Below, in pieces: positions 34,839-43,786 of a stretch of DNA of 64,000 nt. The notes beneath the pieces are model-generated. The model did not search any database. It saw only the letters and a list, made by a program, of their open reading frames with translations, and was not told where the DNA came from. How positions within the stretch are numbered: position 1 is the first letter of the stretch; each line of letters opens with the position of its first letter. The position numbers and the translations under genes are program-made. The stretch lies in contig VHAT01000004.1 of NCBI GenBank assembly GCA_016872195.1, forward strand, positions 1 through 64,000, given 5' to 3'. Source of the DNA: Sphingomonadales bacterium (GTDB taxonomy: Bacteria > Bacteroidota > Bacteroidia > Chitinophagales > Chitinophagaceae).

Positions 34839-36218
34839 TTACTTTCCAATACAAAACTTACTAAAGATAAAATCAAGTTGATCCTCGTTAGTGATCTCTC
34901 CGGTAATTTCTCCAAGGTACTGTAGACAGCGTCGTACTTCGAGCGCCAGCAGGTCGCCAGGTAATGATTCCTTTAACCCTCTCCGGGCATCGAGCAAGGC
35001 TTTATGCACTTCTTGCAAGGCCTGAAAATGACGAACATTGGTAACGATGGTATGCTCTGTATCGAATTGCCCCTTGAGCACATGGGTTACCATGGCCTGG
35101 GTCAATTGATCGAGGTCTTGTCGGGTCTTGGCGGCTATAGAAATGACATTCCCTAACGCGGATAAGAACGCCTGAGAAGAAGCCGCTGGTACCAGATCGC
35201 TCTTATTGGCCACCAGTAAAAAATTCAAGGACGCAGCTTCAGCTTGTTTTTTCCAGGCGATCACTTCATCTACCGGCTCCGCACTATCAAATACATATAA
35301 TACCAAGTCGGCCGATCGCATTTTTTCAAGACTGCGTTCCATACCGGCCGCTTCGATCCGATCAGTTGTTTGATCTCGCAAACCAGCCGTATCGATCAGC
35401 CGAAATAAGATATTCTCTATGTTGATTGCTTCCTCGATCGTATCGCGCGTGGTACCGGGAATATCGCTGACCAGTGCACGACTTTCGTTGAGTAAGCTAT
35501 TCAGCAAGGTCGATTTTCCGGCATTGGGCTTTCCAATGATAGCGACCGATACCCCATTACGAATGGCATTGCCCAATTGGAAAGACCGCAGCAACGAAAA
35601 GGTCGATCGTTCCAGTTGCTCCAAGAGAGCAGTCAATTTTGTTCGATCGGCAAACTCAACATCCTCCTGCGAAAAGTCAAGCTCCAGTTCAAGTAAGGCC
35701 GAAAATTGTAAGAGTTGTTCGCGCAGTAGCATCAGCTCTGCTGAAAAGCCACCTTTTAAGCCTTGCAGTGCAGTTCGCTGCGCGGCGCGCGTACCCGAAG
35801 CGATCAGATCGGCTACGGCCTCGGCTTGTGTCAGGTCTAGTTTCCCTTTTAAAAAAGCCCGCTGTGTAAACTCTCCTGGGCGAGCCAACCGTGCGCCTTC
35901 CGCCAGGCAAGCCGCCACGATCTCTTGTAATACAAAGGGTGAGCCATGACAGCTGAATTCCACTACATCTTCTCCTGTATACGATCTTGGATTTTTATAG
36001 ATAGCGACCACCACCTCGTCAAGTGATCGCCCTTGCTGGGTCAATACGCCTACATGAAGCGTATGTGATACCTGCTCCGATAATTTCTTGGCGGTAAATA
36101 ATCGGTCGGCTATCGATAGCGCAGCAGCGCCACTCATTCGAATAACACCGATCGCCCCCACTCCAGGTGGAGTAGCCAGCGCAACGATCGTATCATCCCA
36201 TCCCTGCAACGTATTCAT
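34839..36218 (-). CDS. mnmE: tRNA uridine-5-carboxymethylaminomethyl modification GTPase MnmE
   Basis: MnmE with MnmG modifies the wobble uridine of certain tRNAs. The 459-residue protein has the N-terminal tetrahydrofolate-binding domain (~5-120: DTIVALATPPGVGAIGVIRMSG, shown to ~20), the helical domain, and the inserted G domain with GKPNAGKSTLLN (~229), DIPGTTRD (~250), DTAGLRD (~275) and NKSD (~340). It ends in CIGK, the family's C-terminal Cys motif. recG follows. mnmG is not in the window. Confidence 0.97.
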   Translation of the reverse strand: MNTLQGWDDTIVALATPPGVGAIGVIRMSGAAALSIADRLFTAKKLSEQVSHTLHVGVLTQQGRSLDEVVVAIYKNPRSYTGEDVVEFSCHGSPFVLQEIVAACLAEGARLARPGEFTQRAFLKGKLDLTQAEAVADLIASGTRAAQRTALQGLKGGFSAELMLLREQLLQFSALLELELDFSQEDVEFADRTKLTALLEQLERSTFSLLRSFQLGNAIRNGVSVAIIGKPNAGKSTLLNSLLNESRALVSDIPGTTRDTIEEAINIENILFRLIDTAGLRDQTTDRIEAAGMERSLEKMRSADLVLYVFDSAEPVDEVIAWKKQAEAASLNFLLVANKSDLVPAASSQAFLSALGNVISIAAKTRQDLDQLTQAMVTHVLKGQFDTEHTIVTNVRHFQALQEVHKALLDARRGLKESLPGDLLALEVRRCLQYLGEITGEITNEDQLDFIFSKFCIGK

Positions 36219-36235
36219 AGAAACAAAAGTAACTT

Positions 36236-36263
36236 AAAAAAAAAGTCCCCTCTTGCAGGGGAC
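36236..36263 (-). terminator. Rho-independent terminator of the Ton operon
   Basis: GTCCCCT (36245-36251) and AGGGGAC (36257-36263) form a perfect 7-bp stem with a 5-base loop, followed on the minus strand by a run of T (36244-36236). It ends the exbB-exbD-exbD-tonB transcript just past the tonB stop. Confidence 0.88.
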
Positions 36264-36290
36264 TGGGTACGCTTTTGATCGGTTAATTTT

Positions 36291-37112
36291 TTATTCGCCC
36301 TCAACGCGGAAAGTGATAGGCTGTTTACGATAGGCCTTTACTTTTTGTCCGTTTTGAATGGCTGCACTCCATTTAGGTCCCTTCTTGATCACTCGCATGG
36401 CCTCTTCTTCCATCCCATAGCCATGGTTGGTCAAAGCGCGAACATCACTGATATTACCTTCTTTGTCCACGACAAATTGCACTACCGTTGTGTAGGTTCC
36501 TTCAGGAGCTCCATTATCAGTAGCCACCTGGCCATTGGCATTCCGCTCCAGGTATTGGCGCCACTTACTATCTCCACCAGGAAAACTGGCTTCGATCTCT
36601 ACTTTATCGAAGATCTTGTTATCATCAACTTTCTCTTCGATGATTTGCTTACCATTATCTATGTCTACCGGAGCGGCAAGTCCCTCATCCTTGATACCCT
36701 CGACATTGACCACATCGATCTTGGCTTCTTTTAGCTCCTCTTGTGGCGGAGGGGGTTTCTCTACTTCCTCGTCTTTTTTAATAACGGGAGGAGTAAACTG
36801 CTTCATCTCTACCTTGGGAGGCTCCTGCTTTGGCGGTGGAGGGGGGGGAGGGGGTGGCGGTTCTTTTTCTTCTTGCTTTACATCTTGCAGGGTCATCTCA
36901 TTGATCTTGACTTTTGCATCATCACTATCACTGAGAGTCTTGTTCAAAAAAGAAATCAGCAATATCAAACCGGCAGCAGAAGCCGTTATGATCAATGCAT
37001 TCCGCACGCGCTCGTGATAAGACTTTCGAAGGTCGTAGGCACCATACTCCTTATTTCTACCCTCAAAAATGATATCGAGGATATCGGCTGATAATATTTT
37101 GTTTAGTTCCAT
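36291..37112 (-). CDS. tonB: Energy transducer TonB
   Basis: TonB carries proton-motive energy from ExbB/ExbD across the periplasm to outer-membrane receptors. The 273-residue protein starts with a conserved cytoplasmic leader (IFEGRNKEYGAYDLRK, ~14-29) typical of Bacteroidota, one membrane helix (~38-57), a proline-rich spacer (ten Pro at ~85-94, then more PP-K/E repeats) and the C-terminal TonB domain (~185-273: FPGGDSKWRQYLERN, TTVVQFVVDKEGNISDVRAL shown to 20). It is the last gene of a four-gene operon closed by a strong terminator. Confidence 0.95.
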   Translation of the reverse strand: MELNKILSADILDIIFEGRNKEYGAYDLRKSYHERVRNALIITASAAGLILLISFLNKTLSDSDDAKVKINEMTLQDVKQEEKEPPPPPPPPPPKQEPPKVEMKQFTPPVIKKDEEVEKPPPPQEELKEAKIDVVNVEGIKDEGLAAPVDIDNGKQIIEEKVDDNKIFDKVEIEASFPGGDSKWRQYLERNANGQVATDNGAPEGTYTTVVQFVVDKEGNISDVRALTNHGYGMEEEAMRVIKKGPKWSAAIQNGQKVKAYRKQPITFRVEGE

Positions 37113-37130
37113 ACTATTATTTTTCAGATT

Positions 37131-37757
37131 CTACTTTATACCATTGGACTCTTCTGTCTTTTTGATCAATTCGTACTCCACATCGGCGATCTTGACCATG
37201 GCGTAGGTGCGGACCTGATTGATGGTCATTTCGTCCAGAATGTCGACGGTATTCTTATAGGTGGCATCGTCACTGGGCTTTATGATGACCACAAAATCCT
37301 TATCAGCACAATTGCTGACAGGCTTTCCCTTTGCCTTCGCCTCCGCCTCACAGGCCGGGTCGGGCCGCTGGTAATACCGATCCATCACTTCTTTCTTTTT
37401 ATTGATGATGATGTCTCGGATCCCTTTAAAGGTGGTTTGCTTAAAATTATTACCGGTGGCATCTACGACCAGTTTACCCTCGTAATAATAAACCTGATCT
37501 CCCTTTCCCAGCATAACGGTGAGTACCGAGGACTCTTTTACCTCGGTCTGCTCATCTTGCTTCTTGATATCCTTGGGCATATTAAGGTCGAGCGTAGTGG
37601 GAGAACTCATGGTTGCTGTGAACACGAAGAACGTGATCAACAAAAACCCAAGATCCACCATGGGGGTCATGTCTACCCGGGTAGAAAGTTTTTTAGCTTT
37701 CTTTACACCCGGGCCTTTTTTACCGCCCTGCTCTGCACCACTATCTATACTTGCCAT
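37131..37757 (-). CDS. exbD: Biopolymer transporter ExbD (second copy)
   Basis: ExbD forms part of the proton channel that powers TonB. The 208-residue protein has a cytoplasmic Lys-rich start, one membrane helix with the proton-binding Asp in VDMTPMVDLGFLLITFFVF (~29-47) and a long periplasmic part with two Cys (PACEAEAK, SNCADKDF). It is longer than classical ExbD (~140 residues), as usual for this phylum. It lies between the first exbD and tonB with 18-30-base gaps. Confidence 0.93.
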   Translation of the reverse strand: MASIDSGAEQGGKKGPGVKKAKKLSTRVDMTPMVDLGFLLITFFVFTATMSSPTTLDLNMPKDIKKQDEQTEVKESSVLTVMLGKGDQVYYYEGKLVVDATGNNFKQTTFKGIRDIIINKKKEVMDRYYQRPDPACEAEAKAKGKPVSNCADKDFVVIIKPSDDATYKNTVDILDEMTINQVRTYAMVKIADVEYELIKKTEESNGIK

Positions 37758-37787
37758 AGCGAAATGTAATTGGGGTTAGAAAATTAA

Positions 37788-38444
37788 TTATTTCTCTTTC
37801 TCTTGTTCTGCCTTGTATAAGGCCGATCCTACCGGCACATCGTCGAGCTGCGTAACCAGGTTGTACTTAAACTCCTCGTTTTTCTTGAGTGCCTGCACCA
37901 CCGCATTAAAGGTCGGATACTTTGAAAGTCCGTCTCCTTTAATGAGATAATTTAACTTTTCGCCTGCAAACGCCGCCTTGGCTTCTTTGATCCACCAAAC
38001 CAGTTGGTTATTGAGCGTATCAAGCACTGGTATACCGGGCTGACTCAACTTGGGCTGATCCTTAAAATCAGTATCGAGCAATTGCTTAAGTCCCCCAAAA
38101 GGAACCCCTACCAGGTACGTTTTACGAAAATTAGCCATCTGCTCTGGGGTCAATCCCAGATTCTGGCTGGTATTGATGCCCTTGATAATAGCATCGTACT
38201 TGCTCTGGTCGTTATCGGAAAGAACCGTAAAATATACTCGGTTCGCCGAGTCGATAGAGATCATCACGGCATTATTCTCGGGCAATTTCTGCGACAGCAC
38301 CGAGCCGGGTGTGGTTATCTCGACGGGCTCCGGTGGTTTGAACTTTGTCGCCATAATAAAAAAGGAGAGGATCAGAAACGCTATGTCCACAAAGGGGGTC
38401 ATATCCGTATCCGTGCTCCTTTTTGGTATCTTGGCACTAGGCAT
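37788..38444 (-). CDS. exbD: Biopolymer transporter ExbD (first copy)
   Basis: This 218-residue ExbD paralogue begins KIPKRSTDTDMTPFVDIAFL, with the proton-binding Asp after TPFV (~18) in its single membrane helix. The periplasmic part is long and unlike the second copy outside the helix, so the two probably have different tasks in one Ton motor. It is 56 bases downstream of exbB and 30 bases upstream of the second exbD. Confidence 0.93.
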   Translation of the reverse strand: MPSAKIPKRSTDTDMTPFVDIAFLILSFFIMATKFKPPEPVEITTPGSVLSQKLPENNAVMISIDSANRVYFTVLSDNDQSKYDAIIKGINTSQNLGLTPEQMANFRKTYLVGVPFGGLKQLLDTDFKDQPKLSQPGIPVLDTLNNQLVWWIKEAKAAFAGEKLNYLIKGDGLSKYPTFNAVVQALKKNEEFKYNLVTQLDDVPVGSALYKAEQEKEK

Positions 38445-38500
38445 GGGTTCGATAATTTAATTTAATGAATGGATAACACGTAGCAAAAAAGCGTCTTCTA

Positions 38501-39382
38501 TTACTTGTACAAAGAAGCAAAGCTTTGCGTTAACGTAAATCCGGATTCATCGATACCATGGGTGATAGAATCGATTCGAGTCGTGAACATGTTATACATG
38601 ATCAGGGCAATGGCAGAGGTTCCGATACCGAGTGCAGTATTATAAAGGGCCTCGGAGATACCTACTGCCAGGTCAGCCGCTGCACCGCCACCACCTTCTT
38701 CTCCAAGGGCAGCGAACGAACGGATCATACCCAATACGGTTCCAAGCAGGGCAATCAGAGTACCCACTGAAGTGATCGTGGATAAGAACACGAGGTTCTT
38801 TTGCAGCATAGGCAACTCAAGGGCGGTAGCCTCTTCTACTTCTTTCTGAATGGCCATCAATTTTTGATCGGTAGACATGCCCGACTCAGACACCATTTCT
38901 TTATAGCGACGCAGACCGGCCTTCATTACATTACCTACAGAACCTTTTTGCTTGTCGCATTCAGCAAGTGCGGCATCAACGTTACGGCTAGCCAATTGGA
39001 ATTGGATCTCACGAATAAAATTGTCAATATCTCCGTTACCCAATGAACGACGAATGGTCAGGTAACGCTCAATGGAGAATACGACCACCATTAAAAACAT
39101 ACCGATCAGCAGGGGAACGATAATTCCTCCTTCGTAAATACGGTGAAAGGCATCTTTAGGTCCCATGTGATGAGGCCAGAATCCGCCAGCAGAATCAGGT
39201 TCATTAAAGCCAGAAGCATCTCCCATCATAAAGCGCCAAATGGAATACCCTGCGATTACACATACTAGTGGTGCAATCCATGAGATGGAATTTCCCCCAT
39301 GCTTAGCGGGAGCCGAAGTTGTTTTAGTTGCTGATGTTGCAGTTGGTTTAGTCTCAGCCACGTTTGATTTTTTTAGGTCCAT
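38501..39382 (-). CDS. exbB: MotA/TolQ/ExbB proton channel protein
   Basis: ExbB is the multi-helix stator of the Ton motor. The 293-residue protein has a Thr/Ala/Lys-rich N-terminus, an extra helix (~38-58: SWIAPLVCVIAGYSIW), then the core helices IIVPLLIGMFLMVVVF (~90), LVFLSTITSVGTLIALLGTVLGM (~200, shown here in part as family core) and LYNTALGIGTSAIALIMYN (~255). The ATG at 39382 (MDLKKSNVAET) is chosen; the frame continues upstream across a poly-C tract without family similarity. It is the first gene of the Ton operon. Confidence 0.93.
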   Translation of the reverse strand: MDLKKSNVAETKPTATSATKTTSAPAKHGGNSISWIAPLVCVIAGYSIWRFMMGDASGFNEPDSAGGFWPHHMGPKDAFHRIYEGGIIVPLLIGMFLMVVVFSIERYLTIRRSLGNGDIDNFIREIQFQLASRNVDAALAECDKQKGSVGNVMKAGLRRYKEMVSESGMSTDQKLMAIQKEVEEATALELPMLQKNLVFLSTITSVGTLIALLGTVLGMIRSFAALGEEGGGGAAADLAVGISEALYNTALGIGTSAIALIMYNMFTTRIDSITHGIDESGFTLTQSFASLYK

Positions 39383-39465
39383 TGTTGAGTTATTAGGTTT
39401 TAATAAAAACTTCAATTTCCGCGAACGGAAGGGGGTCAAGTTAAGGAATTTTTGAAATGCAAAAA

Positions 39466-39474
39466 CCCCCCCCC
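39466..39474. repeat. C9 homopolymer upstream of exbB
   Basis: Nine C residues (G9 on the coding strand) lie 84 bases before the exbB start, in the 167-base gap that should hold its promoter. The rest of the gap is AT-rich with no clear TAnnTTTG. Such tracts can slip in length. Confidence 0.5.
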
Positions 39475-39549
39475 ATTTTTTCATAATAATTTGATACCTC
39501 TAGCGCTAAAACAGCCAAAAAGGGGGTAAAAATTGTGGAAAATCAGCCC

Positions 39550-40833
39550 TTATTCGTAGCGCAGGGCCTCGATGGGATTGAGTTTTCCGGCCTTACGGGC
39601 AGGGTAAAGTCCGGCCAGAAGCCCCACCAGGGTGCAAATGAATATACCATAGAACACCCAGTTCCAGGGGATCACAAAACCGGTATTGAGCACAAGTGAA
39701 AAAAGATTTCCTACTCCCACGCCTAGTAAAATACCAAAGACAGCCCCCAGCATACTAATGATGATGGCCTCCAATAAAAATTGGCGACTCACCATTTTTC
39801 GTTTGCCCCCAATGGCCTTGATAAGACCTACCTCACGGGTACGCTCCGAAACGGAGACCAACATAATATTCATCAGACCTATCGCCGCCCCGATCAAGGT
39901 GATCAGACCGATCACGGTAGCCGATATCGTCAGAAATCCGATACTGTTCATCGCCTTTTCGGCAATGCTATCACTTCGGTCGATCACAAAATTGCTCTCC
40001 TCTGTAGTCTGCAAGCGACGTACCGAGCGGAATAAGGCCTCTGCCTCGCCCATAGCAGCAGGCACCCACTGAATCTGAGAGGCCTGAATGGCAATGGTAA
40101 AAGAACCCGTTCCGCTAAAATTACGATTCACGTTATTGTAAGAGGTCACGATCATGTTATCTCGACTAAACCCGAACGAAGAGCCCTTGCTCTCGAGTAC
40201 GCCTAGTACCCTATAGGGTATGGAATTGATGCGGACGACCTTATTGACGGCACTGCGATACCCTTGCTTAAATAATTTATTGGCAACATCGAAGCCTAAT
40301 AAACAAACGTTTCTGCCTGTTTCCACATCGGAGCGGCTCATGTTTCGACCCGACTCGATCGTAAAGCCATTGAGGGCTAAGAAATTTTCATCACCTCCTT
40401 GTACCATCACATTGGGACTGGTCTTCAGGTTCTCATAAGAAACGATAGAATTACGCCCTCCGGAGAGACCAATGCTTTTAACGGACGGAAAATTGAATTT
40501 CGACACAAAGAGTTCGGCCTCATCACGCGTAATTTTTTTATCGAGACTAGAGGCACGCTCCTTTTTCTTGCCCTTTTGCGAGAGCTTCATATCATTACTT
40601 TGATTACCCCCGCCACCGAAACGAATATTGCGGGCCTTGTAGCGAATGGTAAAACCACTGGCCCCCATACTAGAGAAACTTTCTGTAAACTTTTGATTCA
40701 TGGCCTCTATGGCCGTGATGATGCCAATGAGGGCCATAATACCGAACGCAATAATCGAAACGGTCAAGCCGGTACGAAGCCGATTGCCCCGAATGGTGCG
40801 AAATGCCAGTGAGAATATATCGGTAAACCTCAT
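39550..40833 (-). CDS. ABC transporter permease, MacB/FtsX type
   Basis: The 427-residue protein has an N-terminal helix (~18-40), a large periplasmic MacB-type domain (~45-285) and three C-terminal helices (~300-420: FLTISATVIGLITLIGAAIG, ISMLGAVFGILLGVGVG, IPWNWVFYGIFICTLVGLLAG each in part), with the FtsX signature VSERTREVGLIKAIGGKRK (~330). MacB-like permeases work mechanically with an ATPase to export peptides, lipoproteins or toxins. No ATPase or adaptor is encoded beside it; the partner must lie elsewhere. It follows nuoN by 69 bases. Confidence 0.92.
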   Translation of the reverse strand: MRFTDIFSLAFRTIRGNRLRTGLTVSIIAFGIMALIGIITAIEAMNQKFTESFSSMGASGFTIRYKARNIRFGGGGNQSNDMKLSQKGKKKERASSLDKKITRDEAELFVSKFNFPSVKSIGLSGGRNSIVSYENLKTSPNVMVQGGDENFLALNGFTIESGRNMSRSDVETGRNVCLLGFDVANKLFKQGYRSAVNKVVRINSIPYRVLGVLESKGSSFGFSRDNMIVTSYNNVNRNFSGTGSFTIAIQASQIQWVPAAMGEAEALFRSVRRLQTTEESNFVIDRSDSIAEKAMNSIGFLTISATVIGLITLIGAAIGLMNIMLVSVSERTREVGLIKAIGGKRKMVSRQFLLEAIIISMLGAVFGILLGVGVGNLFSLVLNTGFVIPWNWVFYGIFICTLVGLLAGLYPARKAGKLNPIEALRYE

Positions 40834-40902
40834 GATTTACTTGTAAAGGTACCATTGCAAGGGCCCTTCACAAAGAAAAGCTTGATGAACGGTAAAAGTG
40901 GC

Positions 40903-42273
40903 TCAGAAATAAAGTTGTCCGATCAATAACTGGGGAAACAATCCCAGCACGATCAATAAAACGGCCACCCCGATCAACAGGCGGGTAAAGCCGGGATCGA
41001 AGGTGATGGGGTCAGTTTGTCCGACCGGCTTAAAGTACATGGCCTGTATGACCCTAAAGTAATAGAATACACTAACGGCAGCCATTACCAGCGAAAACAG
41101 CACCAGCCAAACACTTTGTTCCAGGGCGGCCTTGATCATGTAAAACTTGGCCAGAAAACCTCCGGTAAGCGGTATACCGGCCAAGGATAAAAAAAAGATG
41201 GTCAACGCCGCGGCTACCCAAGGATAACGGCTAGCCAACCCATTGAAAGCCTCGAAAGAATAATCTTTCATGCGGATAAGAACGGCAAAGATGCCGATCG
41301 TGGCCAACGAGTAGGTCGCAGCGTACAACAATAAACCTTCCTTAGCCGTAGTATTCATGGCAAAAACAGCCAACAACATAAACCCAGCCTGCGCAATACT
41401 CGAATAAGAAAGCATACGCTTGACACTTTGCTGAAAGACAGCAGTAATGTTGCCCATAAAGAGCGTCAGCGCGGCCAGGGCCGCTACCCATGCCTGCCAA
41501 GCATTGATCTGCAAGGCAAAACTGCGATCGAATAATCGCACAAAAGCAGCAAATACGGCAACTTTGACCACGGTCGCCATAAACGAAGTAAATACAGTAG
41601 GCGCCCCATCATACACATCGGGTGTCCAAAAATGAAAGGGTGCAGCAGAGACTTTAAAGGACATCGCAATTAGCAGCAGTAACATTCCAGAAAGCATCAG
41701 CGAATTAGATACACGGATCGTATCGGCTACTCCCGAGAGGGCAAAACTTCCGCGGGCACCATAGATCAAGGCGATTCCCATCAGCAAGATCCCCGAAGAG
41801 AAAGCACCGAGCAAAAAGTACTTTAACGAAGCCTCATTACTTTTTAAATTTTTCTTATCGCTTCCGGTCAAAATATAAAGCGGGATCGTAATGATCTCGA
41901 TCCCCAGGAACAAGATCAACAACGACTCAAAGGCACTTACCATCAACAGGCCACAGATGATAAAGAATAAAAGCGCTAAGTAATCGGCGCAGTGAGCCCC
42001 GATCCGCTCCATGGCCGATCCGCTGAGCACCAGATAAATAAATACGGCCAACAAAAGAGTCGAGTTGAACAAAAGAGCATAGTGATCGAATGCAAGCATT
42101 CCAGTGGTATCGATCGCAAGCAGATGCCATCCCTTCATCTCGGCCACATTGAGCCCTATCAAGATCGCGACACCAGCCATGGCCACGTAACGCACCACGT
42201 TCATTCGCTTGATCGCGACCCCACTGAACATCATGATCACTCCCCATAAAGCCGAAACAAGTAATGCATTCAT
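40903..42273 (-). CDS. nuoN: NADH-quinone oxidoreductase subunit N
   Basis: NuoN is one of three antiporter-like subunits that pump protons in complex I. The 456-residue protein has about 14 membrane helices and family motifs such as FLGIEIITIPLYIL (~120), NEASLKYFLLGAFSSG (~145), APFHFWTPDVYDGAP (~215, with the key Lys/His region) and MLSYSSIAQAGFML (~285). It is the last of fourteen nuo genes, 10 bases after nuoM. Confidence 0.96.
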   Translation of the reverse strand: MNALLVSALWGVIMMFSGVAIKRMNVVRYVAMAGVAILIGLNVAEMKGWHLLAIDTTGMLAFDHYALLFNSTLLLAVFIYLVLSGSAMERIGAHCADYLALLFFIICGLLMVSAFESLLILFLGIEIITIPLYILTGSDKKNLKSNEASLKYFLLGAFSSGILLMGIALIYGARGSFALSGVADTIRVSNSLMLSGMLLLLIAMSFKVSAAPFHFWTPDVYDGAPTVFTSFMATVVKVAVFAAFVRLFDRSFALQINAWQAWVAALAALTLFMGNITAVFQQSVKRMLSYSSIAQAGFMLLAVFAMNTTAKEGLLLYAATYSLATIGIFAVLIRMKDYSFEAFNGLASRYPWVAAALTIFFLSLAGIPLTGGFLAKFYMIKAALEQSVWLVLFSLVMAAVSVFYYFRVIQAMYFKPVGQTDPITFDPGFTRLLIGVAVLLIVLGLFPQLLIGQLYF

Positions 42274-42283
42274 ATTGGAGAAC

Positions 42284-43762
42284 TTAGAAGTTTTTGAACA
42301 AATAACTAATATCGATCTGTTTGAATAGATTGTCGCTATACGATGCCGTTACATCGAGTAAGGGCTGTGGAAAAAGACCAAAGACAAAAATGAGACCCAC
42401 TACGATCAGCAAAACCAATTGCTCTTGCACCGATAGTTTGACGGGCGGCAGGGGTTGCGAAGGGCCTTCCCCAAAGAAAACCGAGCGGATCATGCCCAAC
42501 ATATAAACGGCCGATAAGATAATGCCCGATCCAGCCACTACCGTAAAGACCCAATAATAATTTGACTTGGTAGCCAATAGCCCGGTAAACATCAAGAATT
42601 CACCGACAAAGCCATTGGTTAGCGGCAACGCGATGTTGGCAAAGGCGATGATGACCATGAACAGTGTTAAGCCCGGTGATCGTTGAGCCAATCCGCCCAG
42701 GTCTGCGATCTTGCGGGTACCCAGATTTCTTTCGATCAGATCGACCAAGAACCACATTCCCATAATGTTGATACCATGCGCGAATAACTGAAAGCAAAGT
42801 CCTTGTAAAGAACCCAAATTACCAGCGAAGGCAGCCGCCCCCATCAATCCAATATGTGCGATAGAAGAATACGCCACCAGTCGTTTCAGATCGTCTTGAC
42901 GCCATGCGATCAGCGAAGCATATACGATGCCCCCTACGGCCAATCCCATGATCACATCACCCCACTGATACGCGGCGACCGGTAAGATCGGCAGCAACCA
43001 CCGAAGGAGTCCGAGTATTCCCATTTTGACCATCACGGCACTTAATACCAGGGTTACCGGCGTAGGCGCTTCTTCGTAAGCATCGGGTTGCCAGGTGTGA
43101 AAAGGAAAAAGAGGAAGCTTGATCGCAAAGGCCGGTAAGATCAACCAAAGCAGCCAGGACTGTTGCGTATTGGTAAGGTTGAGTTTTAAGATCGCATCGA
43201 GGGCAAAGGACTTTTCGGGAGTCAGGGATTGCAGATAGATTAGCCCGGCCAATAATAAAATTGAACCTAAGAAGGTATAGATAAAAAACTTGAACGTAAC
43301 GGCAATGCGGCGCGGTCCACCCCAAATGGAACTAAGAAAATACATAGGGATCAGGGCCAGCTCCCAACAGAAATAAAATAACAAACCATCGGTAGCCAAA
43401 AAGACACCCATCATGCCGGCCTGCGCCAGCAAGAGCCAACCATAAAAAGCGCCTGGCTTTTGCATTGATCTTCCTTGCAAATAGAGGGCGAGTAGAAAGT
43501 AAACAACGGCATTCAGTAAACAAAGCACCTTTCCCAAAGGATCAAGGGACAAAGAGAACGAACTGCCCACATCGGACATCCACGCAGCGGAAAAACGATG
43601 AAGTTCGGGCTGATCCCAACTGGTAAGGGCCAGCAATACGAGCAAAAATTGTAAACCGGCCGCTAGCAGAAAAACAGGGCCAACCCACTTTTTATGGTCT
43701 CCGATCATAAAGGAAACAAGACCACCCAACAGGGGTATCAATAATATCAATAATGCAATCAT
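42284..43762 (-). CDS. nuoM: NADH-quinone oxidoreductase subunit M
   Basis: This proton-pumping membrane subunit of complex I has 492 residues and about 14 helices. Motifs include FYFCWELALIPMYFL (~130, with the conserved Glu), KLPLFPFHTWQPDAYEEAPT (~215), LVAYSSIAHIGLMG (~295) and a second ion-path region near GFVGEFLMF (~375). It sits between nuoL (24-base gap) and nuoN (10-base gap). Confidence 0.96.
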   Translation of the reverse strand: MIALLILLIPLLGGLVSFMIGDHKKWVGPVFLLAAGLQFLLVLLALTSWDQPELHRFSAAWMSDVGSSFSLSLDPLGKVLCLLNAVVYFLLALYLQGRSMQKPGAFYGWLLLAQAGMMGVFLATDGLLFYFCWELALIPMYFLSSIWGGPRRIAVTFKFFIYTFLGSILLLAGLIYLQSLTPEKSFALDAILKLNLTNTQQSWLLWLILPAFAIKLPLFPFHTWQPDAYEEAPTPVTLVLSAVMVKMGILGLLRWLLPILPVAAYQWGDVIMGLAVGGIVYASLIAWRQDDLKRLVAYSSIAHIGLMGAAAFAGNLGSLQGLCFQLFAHGINIMGMWFLVDLIERNLGTRKIADLGGLAQRSPGLTLFMVIIAFANIALPLTNGFVGEFLMFTGLLATKSNYYWVFTVVAGSGIILSAVYMLGMIRSVFFGEGPSQPLPPVKLSVQEQLVLLIVVGLIFVFGLFPQPLLDVTASYSDNLFKQIDISYLFKNF

Positions 43763-43786
43763 AAGCGGTTCCGCCTAGCGGTTGGT

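Noticed and set aside
35419-35949. A 176-codon Ser/Arg-rich frame opposite mnmE
   Set aside because: Low-complexity composition typical of the antisense of a conserved gene; no recognisable domain.
36841-36854. G8-A-G5 tract inside tonB as a phase-variation switch
   Set aside because: It encodes the expected proline spacer of TonB; without length variation data it is explained by composition.
36535-37017. A 160-codon Gly/Ser-rich frame opposite tonB
   Set aside because: Its glycine run is merely the complement of TonB's proline codons.
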